Assembly (NCBI RefSeq): GCF_014764505.1
Contig: NZ_JACXWX010000001.1
Coordinates: forward strand, 62,001-126,000
DNA length: 64,000 nt
Source: Phormidium tenue FACHB-886
Lineage (GTDB): Bacteria; Cyanobacteriota; Cyanobacteriia; Elainellales; Elainellaceae
Direction of reading: 5' to 3'
Shown here: in pieces, positions 47,159-55,032 of the stretch
Layout of the letters: every line of letters starts with the position of its first letter
Numbering within the stretch: the first letter of the stretch is position 1
The notes under the pieces: model-generated
What the model saw: the letters and a program-made list of their open reading frames with translations, nothing else
Database searches by the model: none
Told to the model about the DNA's origin: nothing
Translations under genes and position numbers: made by a program

Positions 47159-47629
47159 TTATTCCCCTTGGTGGGCTGCCATGTAGCGAATAATGTCGCC
47201 ACGCGTCAGAATGCCAATCACCTGATCGGCGTCATCCACAACCGGCAGACGGTGAACGTTGCGATCATGCATCAGCTGGGCAGCACCGCGCAAAGTTTTA
47301 CTTGGCTTAACGGTTACAAGGTTTTTTTTGGTCATTACCTCACCCACGGTTTGACCTAACGCCTTGTGTAACTCCTGCTCATATTTGGCAGGGTTCTCCA
47401 GGAAGATCACACTATCCAAGATTGTGATGAATGCAGGAGATTTAACGCCCGTTTCCTGCCACATCAGGTCAGTCTCAGAAATAACGCCGATGAGTTTGCC
47501 TGCTGAATCCACCACTGGCAAACCACTAATACGACGTTCTGCCAGAATTTTGATCGCTTCTGCTAGCGGTGTTTCGGGCTGCACCACAAGCGGATTGAGA
47601 GTCATGACATCGGCAACAGTTGCGGACAT
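47159..47629 (-). CDS. Protein with two CBS domains
   Basis: The 156-residue protein is almost entirely a tandem CBS pair. The first ('VADVMTLNPLVVQPETPLAE', 'RRISGLPVVDSAGKLIGVIS') and second ('VGEVMTKKNLVTVKPSKTLR', 'RNVHRLPVVDDADQVIGILT') are complete and are separated by a linker of about 35 residues. Such stand-alone modules bind adenine nucleotides and regulate partner enzymes or thioredoxins; the partner is unknown. It lies 96 bp upstream of the NblB-like gene on the same strand, possibly in one unit. Confidence 0.93.
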   Translation of the reverse strand: MSATVADVMTLNPLVVQPETPLAEAIKILAERRISGLPVVDSAGKLIGVISETDLMWQETGVKSPAFITILDSVIFLENPAKYEQELHKALGQTVGEVMTKKNLVTVKPSKTLRGAAQLMHDRNVHRLPVVDDADQVIGILTRGDIIRYMAAHQGE

Positions 47630-47734
47630 GGGATGAGAAAAAGGATGAGGGATAAAAAATTGAGGGATGAAAGAATCGTCCCCTATCGATCATTGTAGGG
47701 AATCTGGGGATCGATGCTGACGGTTGAAGATTTC

Positions 47735-48781
47735 TTACAAAATTTCGCCTTCGCAGTAAGCATGGAGCAAATCAATGCAGTGGGAGATCGCACCTAAATG
47801 GGCAATTTCATAGCCGTGGGTATTGTGGGTAGGAAAGCTGAGGCAGGCTGCCCGAGGGACATGACCAAACTTCATGGCGATCGAGCCATCGCTGCCAAAG
47901 CCGCTAATTGTCGCTAGCTGCAAGGGAATGAATTTCTGAGCGGCAACCTGCCGAATTTTAAAGTTCAGATCTTCGTCGTATAATCCATAGCCATCTTGCG
48001 AGAGCAAGACAGGGGTAACGCCCGGTTCAATTGGGTATTCCTGAGCGAGAGGGCAGATTTCCAGAGCAATCAGCGCCTCTAAATGCTGACGCTGGGTAAA
48101 GTACATTGCGCCGATCGCCCCGATTTCTTCTTTGGCAGATGCCACCAGATAAACATCCACGCTAGGCTGCTTCAGCGTTTCAGCAAGCGCCAGCAGAATG
48201 GCGATTGAGGCTTTGTTGTCTAGCGTGTAGCTGGCAATGTAGTCCTTCATCCGAAACGGATGTTTGCGGTGCTTGCCCACCACCATCCGCGTTCCTGGTC
48301 GCACTCCGGCAGCTTCTAGCTCCTCCTCCGTTTGTTTCGTTTCAATCCAAGCAGTTTCCCAGCGCACCGGCGTATCTTCCTGCTGTACCTTCTGGGGAGA
48401 TTCATGCGAAACATGACGCGATCCAAAGCTGAGAATGCCGCTAATCGTTTGGCGATCGCCCAACAGATCCACTACGCCCTCGCCATATACCCACGGAAAC
48501 GCACCCCCCAGCTTCCGCACCTCCACCCGCCCGTCTTCCCTGACATGCTTCACAATTCCGCCAATCTCGTCTTTGTGGGCAGTAATGGCGATCGCCCGAC
48601 TGCTGTCTTCTCCCGGAATTTTGGCGATCGCATTCCCTGCTGCATCCAGCCACGCCTCAAGACCCAACGCCTGAAACTGATCCAGAATAAACCGATCAAC
48701 TTCAGCTTCTACGCCGCTGGGCGAATGACATAAGACTAGGTCGGCAATGGTTTGGAAGAGGCGATCGTAATTGTGGAGCAT
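47735..48781 (-). CDS. M42-family metallopeptidase
   Basis: The 348-residue protein has the dinuclear metal site of M42 aminopeptidases: His and Asp in 'IAITAHKDEIGGIVKHVRED', Asp in 'SYTLDNKASIAILLALAE', the Glu pair in 'VASAKEEIGAIGAMYF' and the C-terminal His in 'SFPTHNTHGYEIAHL'. Family members remove N-terminal residues from peptides and often form large dodecameric shells. No signal peptide is visible, so it is cytoplasmic. 'DNKAS' replaces the more usual 'DDRxG' of the metal-bridging loop; the Asp is kept. It is a single gene divergent from the protein at 49050. Confidence 0.9.
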   Translation of the reverse strand: MLHNYDRLFQTIADLVLCHSPSGVEAEVDRFILDQFQALGLEAWLDAAGNAIAKIPGEDSSRAIAITAHKDEIGGIVKHVREDGRVEVRKLGGAFPWVYGEGVVDLLGDRQTISGILSFGSRHVSHESPQKVQQEDTPVRWETAWIETKQTEEELEAAGVRPGTRMVVGKHRKHPFRMKDYIASYTLDNKASIAILLALAETLKQPSVDVYLVASAKEEIGAIGAMYFTQRQHLEALIALEICPLAQEYPIEPGVTPVLLSQDGYGLYDEDLNFKIRQVAAQKFIPLQLATISGFGSDGSIAMKFGHVPRAACLSFPTHNTHGYEIAHLGAISHCIDLLHAYCEGEIL

Positions 48782-49049
48782 GGGGAAGATTGAGGGATAA
48801 AGGAGTTCCTTTCATCACTATCTCTTATTCGATCGCTTCCGAACGCCCTCTTTCACTTGCTAACCCTCATTTTTCGCCTCTCTCCTGTTGCTCTTTTTCT
48901 GTTGCTCTGCATCTATTAAGAGTTCGGTTCCAGGCAATTTTTTCTACCCTTCAAAAATATTAATTCTTCCTAATAGAATTATCGAGGGCTGGAGGATGTT
49001 CGGTAGAGTTTTGAGATTGGACTGATTGCAAAAGGTTACGGAGGTACTG

Positions 49050-49559
49050 ATGAGCCAGCTATTACGGAATGTTCTGATTGGCGCTGGAATTGCCACTGTG
49101 GGTGCGATCGGCACAAAAGCAGCCGTCGATTATTTCAAGAATCGCGGCGAAGAAAAGACTGTAGATGATAATGAAGGCGATCAAGCTCCTACCTCAGCGG
49201 CTGAAGTCAGCTATGCCAAGGTGGAAGATGCCTCGCTGCAAAAGTTCTTGGATGTTAGCTTTGGCGATCCGGGTCGCTATGTTCCGTCTCGTCCGCCCAA
49301 GGTGTTTGACTACCAGAGTAAGCAATATATGGTAGTTTGGGCGCGAGATACTGAGAAGAATAAAAACCAAATGCTAGCGTTTATTTATACCCCAGAGGGT
49401 CGTAAGATGATCGCCAGCGTGGGCTACACCAACCAAACCACAGACTACAACATCAACTTAGGCAGTACACCCTTTGCCGTAGAAGTGGAAGGGCAAAAGC
49501 TAACCGGCGGCAAAGGCGAAACTAAAGGAGCAGATGAGGTCGATTTCGTTTTAGCGTAG
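49050..49559 (+). CDS. Unknown protein with N-terminal membrane helix
   Basis: The protein has 169 residues from the ATG at 49050, which follows ACGGAGG at the right distance; an in-frame TTG at 49026 lies before that ribosome-binding site and is rejected. A hydrophobic Gly/Ala-rich helix ('NVLIGAGIATVGAIGTKAAV') is followed by an acidic linker and a small beta domain ('KVFDYQSKQYMVVWARDTEK', 'MLAFIYTPEGRKMIASVGYT'). I do not recognise a family. Topology suggests one anchor with the rest on one side of a membrane. An inverted repeat at 49577 may terminate it. Confidence 0.8.
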   Translation: MSQLLRNVLIGAGIATVGAIGTKAAVDYFKNRGEEKTVDDNEGDQAPTSAAEVSYAKVEDASLQKFLDVSFGDPGRYVPSRPPKVFDYQSKQYMVVWARDTEKNKNQMLAFIYTPEGRKMIASVGYTNQTTDYNINLGSTPFAVEVEGQKLTGGKGETKGADEVDFVLA

Positions 49560-49576
49560 CCCTAGTTTTGATGCAT

Positions 49577-49616
49577 TGAGCGTATACATTGAGCATATAC
49601 AGGATATACGCTCAAC
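49577..49616 (+). terminator. Inverted repeat, candidate terminator
   Basis: TTGAGCGTATA (49577-49587) pairs with TATACGCTCAA (49606-49616) around an 18-nt loop and is followed by CTATTTTTC. The loop holds a third, partial copy (TTGAGCATATA). It overlaps the last codons of the convergent HAD gene. Confidence 0.5.
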
Positions 49617-50397
49617 TATTTTTCAGGTTAGTTCTTGATTGCAGTAATTGTTCTGTGAACTCACAGAATCCTTCAGCTTCCGATCGCTTCACAACATATC
49701 TAGGTAAGCACTGCATTTGATCTACATAGTGTTTAATGTTCGCAACTCCCACTGATAACGGAAAGCGATCGCTTTGAAATAAGCTTTCGTCATTAGGGCT
49801 GTCACCTACAGTCACAATTTGATCTGGTTTATACGCTGAAAAATATTGCTGAAGTATCTGAGATAAGCCGATTGCTTTATCTTGCTGCATCAGTTTCAAG
49901 TGACACTGCACCGTGCTATAGGTGAAACCCCAGCCTTCCGCGAGACAGCGATCGCGCATTCTGTGAATTTCTGCCAAACTCAGTCCCGCTACCTCATACG
50001 TCCAATCTGTGAGGCGAAACTGGTTGTCGGCAGACTCCTGGATTTGTGGAAACTCGGCTTTGAGCTGGTGAAATAGGGCAGCTAAACGCTGCCGATGGGC
50101 AGACAGGTTGGCGATCGGCACTAGGAACTCTGGAACCGCCCCATTCTTAGCATCCGATCGAAAAAATACACCGCCATTCTCGGCAATTGCCCCCATTACA
50201 GGCAAATAGCTAGCAATGCCACTCATCCAGCCTGCCGATCGTCCAGTAATAATTAGAACTTGAATTTCAGCCTTTGCTAGAGCGTCTAGCGATCGCAGCA
50301 GGGCAGGCGTAAATTTACCCTGCTGGGTGAGTGTGCCATCCATATCAGAGGCAACCAAGCGGACAGATTGAAGCACATCAGAGGTCAGAGGTTGCAT
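49612..50397 (-). CDS. HAD-superfamily hydrolase (Cof/IIB type)
   Basis: The 261-residue protein has HAD motif I 'LVASDMDGTLTQQGKFTPAL' with the nucleophile Asp and acid/base Asp, motif II around 'IQVLIITGRSAGWMSG', and the motif III/IV region 'IVTVGDSPNDESLFQSDRF'. The large cap insert after motif II places it in the IIB branch with sugar-phosphate phosphatases. The substrate is likely a phosphorylated sugar or similar metabolite. It ends 4 bp inside the inverted repeat of the convergent gene and is followed 51 bp upstream by the SPINDLY-like gene on the same strand. Confidence 0.88.
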   Translation of the reverse strand: MQPLTSDVLQSVRLVASDMDGTLTQQGKFTPALLRSLDALAKAEIQVLIITGRSAGWMSGIASYLPVMGAIAENGGVFFRSDAKNGAVPEFLVPIANLSAHRQRLAALFHQLKAEFPQIQESADNQFRLTDWTYEVAGLSLAEIHRMRDRCLAEGWGFTYSTVQCHLKLMQQDKAIGLSQILQQYFSAYKPDQIVTVGDSPNDESLFQSDRFPLSVGVANIKHYVDQMQCLPRYVVKRSEAEGFCEFTEQLLQSRTNLKNS

Positions 50398-50448
50398 AAG
50401 CGGATAGTATTAGAGTTTGGGCAGGGCAAGTAATATTCACTGCCAAAA

Positions 50449-52311
50449 TCATGAAAGGTTTTTCCACATTTGTTCAAAGGCTGTTTCCATCTGCTGCGTA
50501 AAGACTTTGGCATTCCACAGCGGTGAAGTATGGCGCGATCGCCTCAGCCGATAGCCAATTTCTTCCCGCAGCGTTGCATCCTGACCTAGCCGCACCCCCC
50601 ACTCCACGTACTCTTCATCCGTCCAAGCGATGCCCTCAGAGAGACCCACATTCTGCATCATGGTATAGCTGTTGCGAGCGGCAAACTGTTCGCCGACGCG
50701 AGTGACGATCGGCAGCCCCATCCAGAGGGCTTCCAAAGTTGTGGTAGCGCCGTTGTAAGGATAGGTGTCCAGCACCACATCTGCCAGACCTAAATTAGCG
50801 CGGTGGGTAAACTCAGAAGCCACACCGGGCAAAAAACACAGCCGATCGCGACTCACGCCTTCAGCATCGGCAAGCTGACCAAAGAATGACTCTAATCGCT
50901 CTAGCGAAGCCCGCCAGCTTTTGATCAGAAAGTAGCTGTGGGGCACTTCTTTCAGTATCCGCAGCTGTAGGCGAACGTTGTCTGGGTTGCGCTTTAGCCC
51001 ACTCTGGGAGCTGAGATAGGCGATCGCATCTGCTGGAATGCCTAGCTGATCGCGCCGCAAGCTGGGCGTGTGTGCCTCAAAACCTTCTACGGCAATATAA
51101 GTCTGCGGTAGCCGCCAAATTTTCTCTTGATAATAGGACTGCGCTGCTTCTGGCAGCACATAAGGATCGGCGATGAAATAATCCACGCCTGGAATTCCTG
51201 AGGCATCATAGCCCAGCCAATTGACCTGGATGGGTGCAGGCTTAAGGGCAACTGCGCCACAGCCACTCAAACTGGTAAGGCTGTCTAGCTCCACCAAAAT
51301 GTCAATTTTATCTTGATAGATTCGATCGGCAATCTCCACAGCAGTGGGCGGCAACGTTTGGAATCGATCGCCATACGCCGCCCTAAAACTATTTTGGAGC
51401 CAATCTTCAGCAGGCATTAAGGAATAGAGATGTACATCAAAGCGATGACGATCGTGATACTTCAACAACCAGCGAATTAACCAGCCGATCGAATGCTGGC
51501 GTAAACACTCAGAGAGATAGCCAATTTTGAGTGGACGATTAACCGAGCCACCGAGCGGTGCATAGGTTTGATGATAGCGCTGCCCCCGCTGAGTAGCGAC
51601 TTGCTGCTGCAATTCGGCTTGGCAAACGGCAGCAAACTGGCTGCGAATCGGTCGATTAATTTTAGGATTGTCCTCAAAGTACAGTAGAAACGCGCCCATA
51701 CCCAGCAGATTGGGCAACCGGTTGCGGTCAGCCACTTCAGCTCCTGCGCCCAAGCTAGCGAGGAGCTGCTTATGAATTTGGTAGCTTTTCCAAGAGTGCT
51801 GCCACTCCCCGCAGGTAGACATCAGTGCCGACAAACTCAAATGGGTAAACAGCACCTGATCAATCAGGCTAGACGATCGCGCTAAGCCCGTTTCTGCTAA
51901 CGCAATGCTCTCTAGCAGCCAGCTTGGGTCATCTGTATGCTGCATCCAGTTGGCAGCAGGCAGCAGCACGTTTGGATCGTCCGGAGCCAGCTCTATGCAG
52001 ATTAGCCCAAGCTGCACAGCCTCCTCATAGTATCCGGCGTGGTTGAGGGCTTGCGCCTGTTCCAGCAGAAATTTCAGCAAATGCGATCGCGCCGTCTCCT
52101 CGCTCGTTGCTTCTAGCAAAGGAGTCATCCAGGCTAGCTGAGCATCTGCCTGTTCCCCCTGCAAAAACAGCGATAGCCCCAGCCACCAGTAGGAAGATTC
52201 TTCCGGCTCAAGGGCGATCGCCTCTTCATAAGCCGCAGCAGCCTCGGCGTACTGTCCTTGAGCAAAACAGCCATCAGCATACGATCGAAGTTCGGCGGCA
52301 GAAGACGTCAT
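50449..52311 (-). CDS. TPR protein with SPINDLY/OGT-type glycosyltransferase domain (GT41-like)
   Basis: The 620-residue protein has N-terminal helical TPR-like repeats (about residues 5-190, e.g. 'SYADGCFAQGQYAEAAAAYE') and a C-terminal GT-B domain like O-GlcNAc transferase: 'LKIGYLSECLRQHSIGWLIR', 'NWLGYDASGIPGVDYFIADP', and the donor-binding 'LDTYPYNGATTTLEALWMG' with 'LPIVTRVGEQFAARNSYTMM'. GT41-type enzymes add a sugar to protein Ser/Thr. Acceptor and donor are unknown. The protein has no signal sequence, so it should act in the cytoplasm. Similar proteins are frequent in filamentous cyanobacteria. Confidence 0.88.
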   Translation of the reverse strand: MTSSAAELRSYADGCFAQGQYAEAAAAYEEAIALEPEESSYWWLGLSLFLQGEQADAQLAWMTPLLEATSEETARSHLLKFLLEQAQALNHAGYYEEAVQLGLICIELAPDDPNVLLPAANWMQHTDDPSWLLESIALAETGLARSSSLIDQVLFTHLSLSALMSTCGEWQHSWKSYQIHKQLLASLGAGAEVADRNRLPNLLGMGAFLLYFEDNPKINRPIRSQFAAVCQAELQQQVATQRGQRYHQTYAPLGGSVNRPLKIGYLSECLRQHSIGWLIRWLLKYHDRHRFDVHLYSLMPAEDWLQNSFRAAYGDRFQTLPPTAVEIADRIYQDKIDILVELDSLTSLSGCGAVALKPAPIQVNWLGYDASGIPGVDYFIADPYVLPEAAQSYYQEKIWRLPQTYIAVEGFEAHTPSLRRDQLGIPADAIAYLSSQSGLKRNPDNVRLQLRILKEVPHSYFLIKSWRASLERLESFFGQLADAEGVSRDRLCFLPGVASEFTHRANLGLADVVLDTYPYNGATTTLEALWMGLPIVTRVGEQFAARNSYTMMQNVGLSEGIAWTDEEYVEWGVRLGQDATLREEIGYRLRRSRHTSPLWNAKVFTQQMETAFEQMWKNLS

Positions 52312-52479
52312 AGGGGCAAGTCAGTACAAGTCAGTAACAAGATTAAGCCAGTAGAACCAGCGCGGAGCAGGGCGGCTCCCATACGCTGCTAGTTAGTTTA
52401 CCTACACAAGGATGCCCACAATCCCAGCGACCAGATCCTAAGATCAATAACACGCTGCCAACTCTACCCCCACCCTCCC

Positions 52480-53193
52480 GTGTTTCGCACTCGTCGTTCC
52501 AAATCTCCTTTCTGCTGGCTGCTGTCGCTGCTGGTGAACTTGACGATCGCCGCGATGGTCCTCTCGGTGCTGCTGGTGCTACCGTGGCGCTGGCTGCCTC
52601 CACCCACGTCTAGCTTCATGCTGCAATCGCTAGCTGCAGACGGGCAGATTGGCCTATACGACTACCGCTGGGTAGACTACGCCAATATTTCGCCCGATAT
52701 AGCGCTGGCAGCGATCGCCGCCGAAGATCAGCGCTTTCCTACGCATCATGGGTTCGATCTTGAGGCGTTAAATCAAGCGATCGAAGACCATGAGCAAGGC
52801 GGCGACCTGCGGGGAGCCAGCACAATTAGCCAACAGGTGGCAAAAAATTTGTATCTTTGGTCAGGACGGAGCTGGCTGCGGAAGGGGCTAGAAGCTTGGT
52901 TTACCATACTGATAGAGCTGCTGTGGTCAAAGCAGCGCATTCTGGAAATTTATTTAAACATTGCTCAATTTGGCAGCCGTCTCTATGGAGCAGAAGCTGC
53001 CAGCCAACGCTTTTTTGACCAACCCGCTAGCCAGCTCACGCCTGATCAGGCTGCGCTGCTGGCTGCTGTTTTGCCTGCGCCAGAGCTTTATCAAGTCGAG
53101 CAGCCCTCGCCGGAAGTGTGGCAGCGGCAGGCGTGGATTTTGCAGCAGATGACCCAGTTGGGCGGCGTGGAATATCTGCAAACGCTGAAGTGA
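52480..53193 (+). CDS. mtgA: Monofunctional peptidoglycan glycosyltransferase
   Basis: The 237-residue protein has a GTG start, an N-terminal membrane helix (about residues 10-35) and one GT51 domain. 'EDQRFPTHHGFDLEALNQAI' carries the catalytic Glu and the conserved EDxxFxxHxGxD pattern. 'GASTISQQVAKNLYLW' and 'KQRILEIYLNIAQFGSRLYG' are the other family motifs. There is no transpeptidase domain, so it polymerises glycan strands from lipid II on the outer face of the inner membrane without cross-linking. Gap to cphB is 70 bp. Confidence 0.94.
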   Translation: MFRTRRSKSPFCWLLSLLVNLTIAAMVLSVLLVLPWRWLPPPTSSFMLQSLAADGQIGLYDYRWVDYANISPDIALAAIAAEDQRFPTHHGFDLEALNQAIEDHEQGGDLRGASTISQQVAKNLYLWSGRSWLRKGLEAWFTILIELLWSKQRILEIYLNIAQFGSRLYGAEAASQRFFDQPASQLTPDQAALLAAVLPAPELYQVEQPSPEVWQRQAWILQQMTQLGGVEYLQTLK

Positions 53194-53263
53194 TTTCCCA
53201 GAATCACCAGAGATGCCGCATAATTCCCTTGTCTCTCTTTAGGAACCGATCGCCACTAGCCAA

Positions 53264-54085
53264 ATGGACTCATTCAATCCAGACCCCAAGGGAATGCTTG
53301 TCATCATTGGCGGCGCCGAAGACCGCGATGGTGACTGTCACATCTTACGAGAATTTATCCGGTTGGCAGGGGGCAGACGCGCCCGGATTGTAGTGCTGAC
53401 GGCAGCCACCAGCGAACCTGAAGAAGCGGGCTACACCTATATCGATCTATTCGAGGAGTTAGGCGCTGCGGATGTGCGGGTGGCAGATACCCGCGATCGC
53501 AGAGACGCAAACCGAATCGATGCAATTCGGGCGATCGGACGGGCAACTGGCATTTTTTTTACGGGCGGTGACCAGACGCGCATTGTTGAGTCAATCAAAG
53601 GCACAATTTTGGAAGACGCGATCGAAAAACGCTATGCCGAGGGCATTGTGATTGGTGGCACGAGCGCGGGCGCGGCGATAATGTCTGAGAGCATGATTGC
53701 ACGTGGAAATTCAAATACCAGTCCACATAGCAACACCGTAACGCTGGAACGCGGCATGGGCTTTTTGCGCGGTGTTGTGCTAGACCAACACTTTGCCGAA
53801 CGCGGACGGCTAGGACGGCTGATGGCGGCGCTGCTGCTTGATCAAGCAGTGCTGGGGATCGGCATTGATGAAAATACGGCGATCGTTGTGCAGGACGGAG
53901 AATTTCGGGTGCTAGGTGAGGGGGCAGTGACGGTAATCGATCGTTCAGCTTCGACTCACAACAACCTCGGACAGCTCCAGCGTAACCAACCAATGACTGT
54001 GTTCGGCGTGAAGCTGCATATTCTTGCAGAAGGCTATCGGTTTGATTTGCGATCATATCAGCCGATCACGGTGCAGGCGGTTTAG
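53264..54085 (+). CDS. cphB: Cyanophycinase
   Basis: The 273-residue cytoplasmic serine-type exopeptidase degrades cyanophycin (multi-L-arginyl-poly-L-aspartate) to beta-Asp-Arg dipeptides. It starts 'DPKGMLVIIGGAEDRDGDCH' and has the nucleophile Ser134 in 'VIGGTSAGAAIMSESMIARG'; 'TGGDQTRIVESIKGTIL' and 'GFLRGVVLDQHFAERGRLGR' are other conserved blocks with the His. It normally pairs with cphA (cyanophycin synthetase), which does not follow here: the next genes are an unknown protein and ureC. It is a peptidase S51 family member. Confidence 0.96.
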   Translation: MDSFNPDPKGMLVIIGGAEDRDGDCHILREFIRLAGGRRARIVVLTAATSEPEEAGYTYIDLFEELGAADVRVADTRDRRDANRIDAIRAIGRATGIFFTGGDQTRIVESIKGTILEDAIEKRYAEGIVIGGTSAGAAIMSESMIARGNSNTSPHSNTVTLERGMGFLRGVVLDQHFAERGRLGRLMAALLLDQAVLGIGIDENTAIVVQDGEFRVLGEGAVTVIDRSASTHNNLGQLQRNQPMTVFGVKLHILAEGYRFDLRSYQPITVQAV

Positions 54086-54206
54086 TTAAAGATGGAGCAG
54101 ACAGTTCCGCTGCCCCAGAAGCTAGGGGTTGAGGGGCTGTTTCTAGCCACTGTCGAGCGTATTTTCTTAAGAAATATGCCAGTCCTGACCCTATGGCTGT
54201 AGAAGA
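54066..54206 (-). pseudogene. Protein-like open stretch without a start (possible relic)
   Basis: On the minus strand 46 codons are open from after a TAG (54207-54209) to a TGA (54066-54068), reading 'AYFLRKYARQWLETAPQPLA' and a Pro/Ser-rich end. No ATG/GTG start is present and the end overlaps cphB. Composition looks coding-like, but this may be chance. Confidence 0.2.
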
Positions 54207-54331
54207 CTAAAAATTTACACTCTTGTTAAGTAATGTCGAAAAGTAGAGCCTGAATATTGAATTTTACTGAAGCCTGCTAATAATCAGAAGTTAGCTAGCA
54301 TTGACCAACATTGACATTGAGAAGAATCAAT

Positions 54332-54769
54332 ATGGGACTTAGCGATAAGATCAGCGATGAAACGATACAAGCCAATCTCGTAGCAGATTGCACCAGGTTA
54401 ATGGATGAGCAAGTTGCTGCAAAAAACGGGATTTCTGGATTTGCACTGAAAGCCGCATACGGTGTTGTGAAGGGAGTTGAGCCGAGCTACATTTCAGGCG
54501 CGATCCAACGGCTTCTGCCAGATGCCCTTGCTGCCCTTGACCCAATGTGGGATGAAGGGGTGCAGTCAGGCGATCCAGTCCAACACCTGATCCAAAATCG
54601 CTCCCGGACAGCCGATACGTTGCTCAGCATCACAGATGCCAAGATCGAAAAAGCGAAAAATGGGGTTGTACGTTCCTCTTATAGCAAGCTTCGCAAATCG
54701 GTGAAGAATGATGTAGAAGAAGCCGTTCCAAGTTTAGCCAAAATCCTGAGCACCCATGTTCAAGGTTGA
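54332..54769 (+). CDS. Small unknown protein, DUF6918-like
   Basis: The protein has 145 residues from the ATG at 54332, preceded by AGAAG; an in-frame TTG seven codons earlier is less likely. The conserved look of 'NLVADCTRLMDEQVAAKNGI' and 'SGFALKAAYGVVKGVEPSYI' agrees, from memory, with the DUF6918 family found in cyanobacteria and actinobacteria. It is helical, soluble and Lys-rich near its end. No function is known. The gene stands between cphB and ureC with a strong terminator behind it. Confidence 0.78.
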   Translation: MGLSDKISDETIQANLVADCTRLMDEQVAAKNGISGFALKAAYGVVKGVEPSYISGAIQRLLPDALAALDPMWDEGVQSGDPVQHLIQNRSRTADTLLSITDAKIEKAKNGVVRSSYSKLRKSVKNDVEEAVPSLAKILSTHVQG

Positions 54770-54814
54770 ACCACGCTCAATCACACTATCTACTGCTAAT
54801 TTAGTAAATTTCTA

Positions 54815-54856
54815 GCGTAAAGGGCGGTGCGGCAATGCCGTACCGCCCTTTACGCT
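54815..54856 (+). terminator. Long hairpin terminator with GGCAATGCC tip
   Basis: GCGTAAAGGGCGGT (54815-54828) pairs with ACCGCCCTTTACGC (54843-54856); the apex CGGC-AAT-GCCG extends the stem after one mismatch. It is followed by TCTCCTGCCTTTT. The apex shares its GGCAATGCC core with 7091-7117, so it may be a repeat recruited as a terminator. Confidence 0.75.
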
Positions 54857-55032
54857 CTCCTGCCTTTTAATATATAAGCGTCATCGCAGCCACACTCGTA
54901 AACAAACTCGTATGGCTTGCCTTTGCTAGATTCAAGCTAAATTCCATCAATCGCTCAGATCGATCATCTTCCGATTCAGAAATCGCCATATACTGCATAG
55001 ACATATTGCCGATTTGCCGAGAGGAAAATCCG

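Noticed and set aside
54170-54210. Short DNA likeness to ppk1 (CCAGTCCTGACC followed by ATGGC)
   Set aside because: Only about 25 bases match, with stops in the ppk frame; too short to call a gene fragment.
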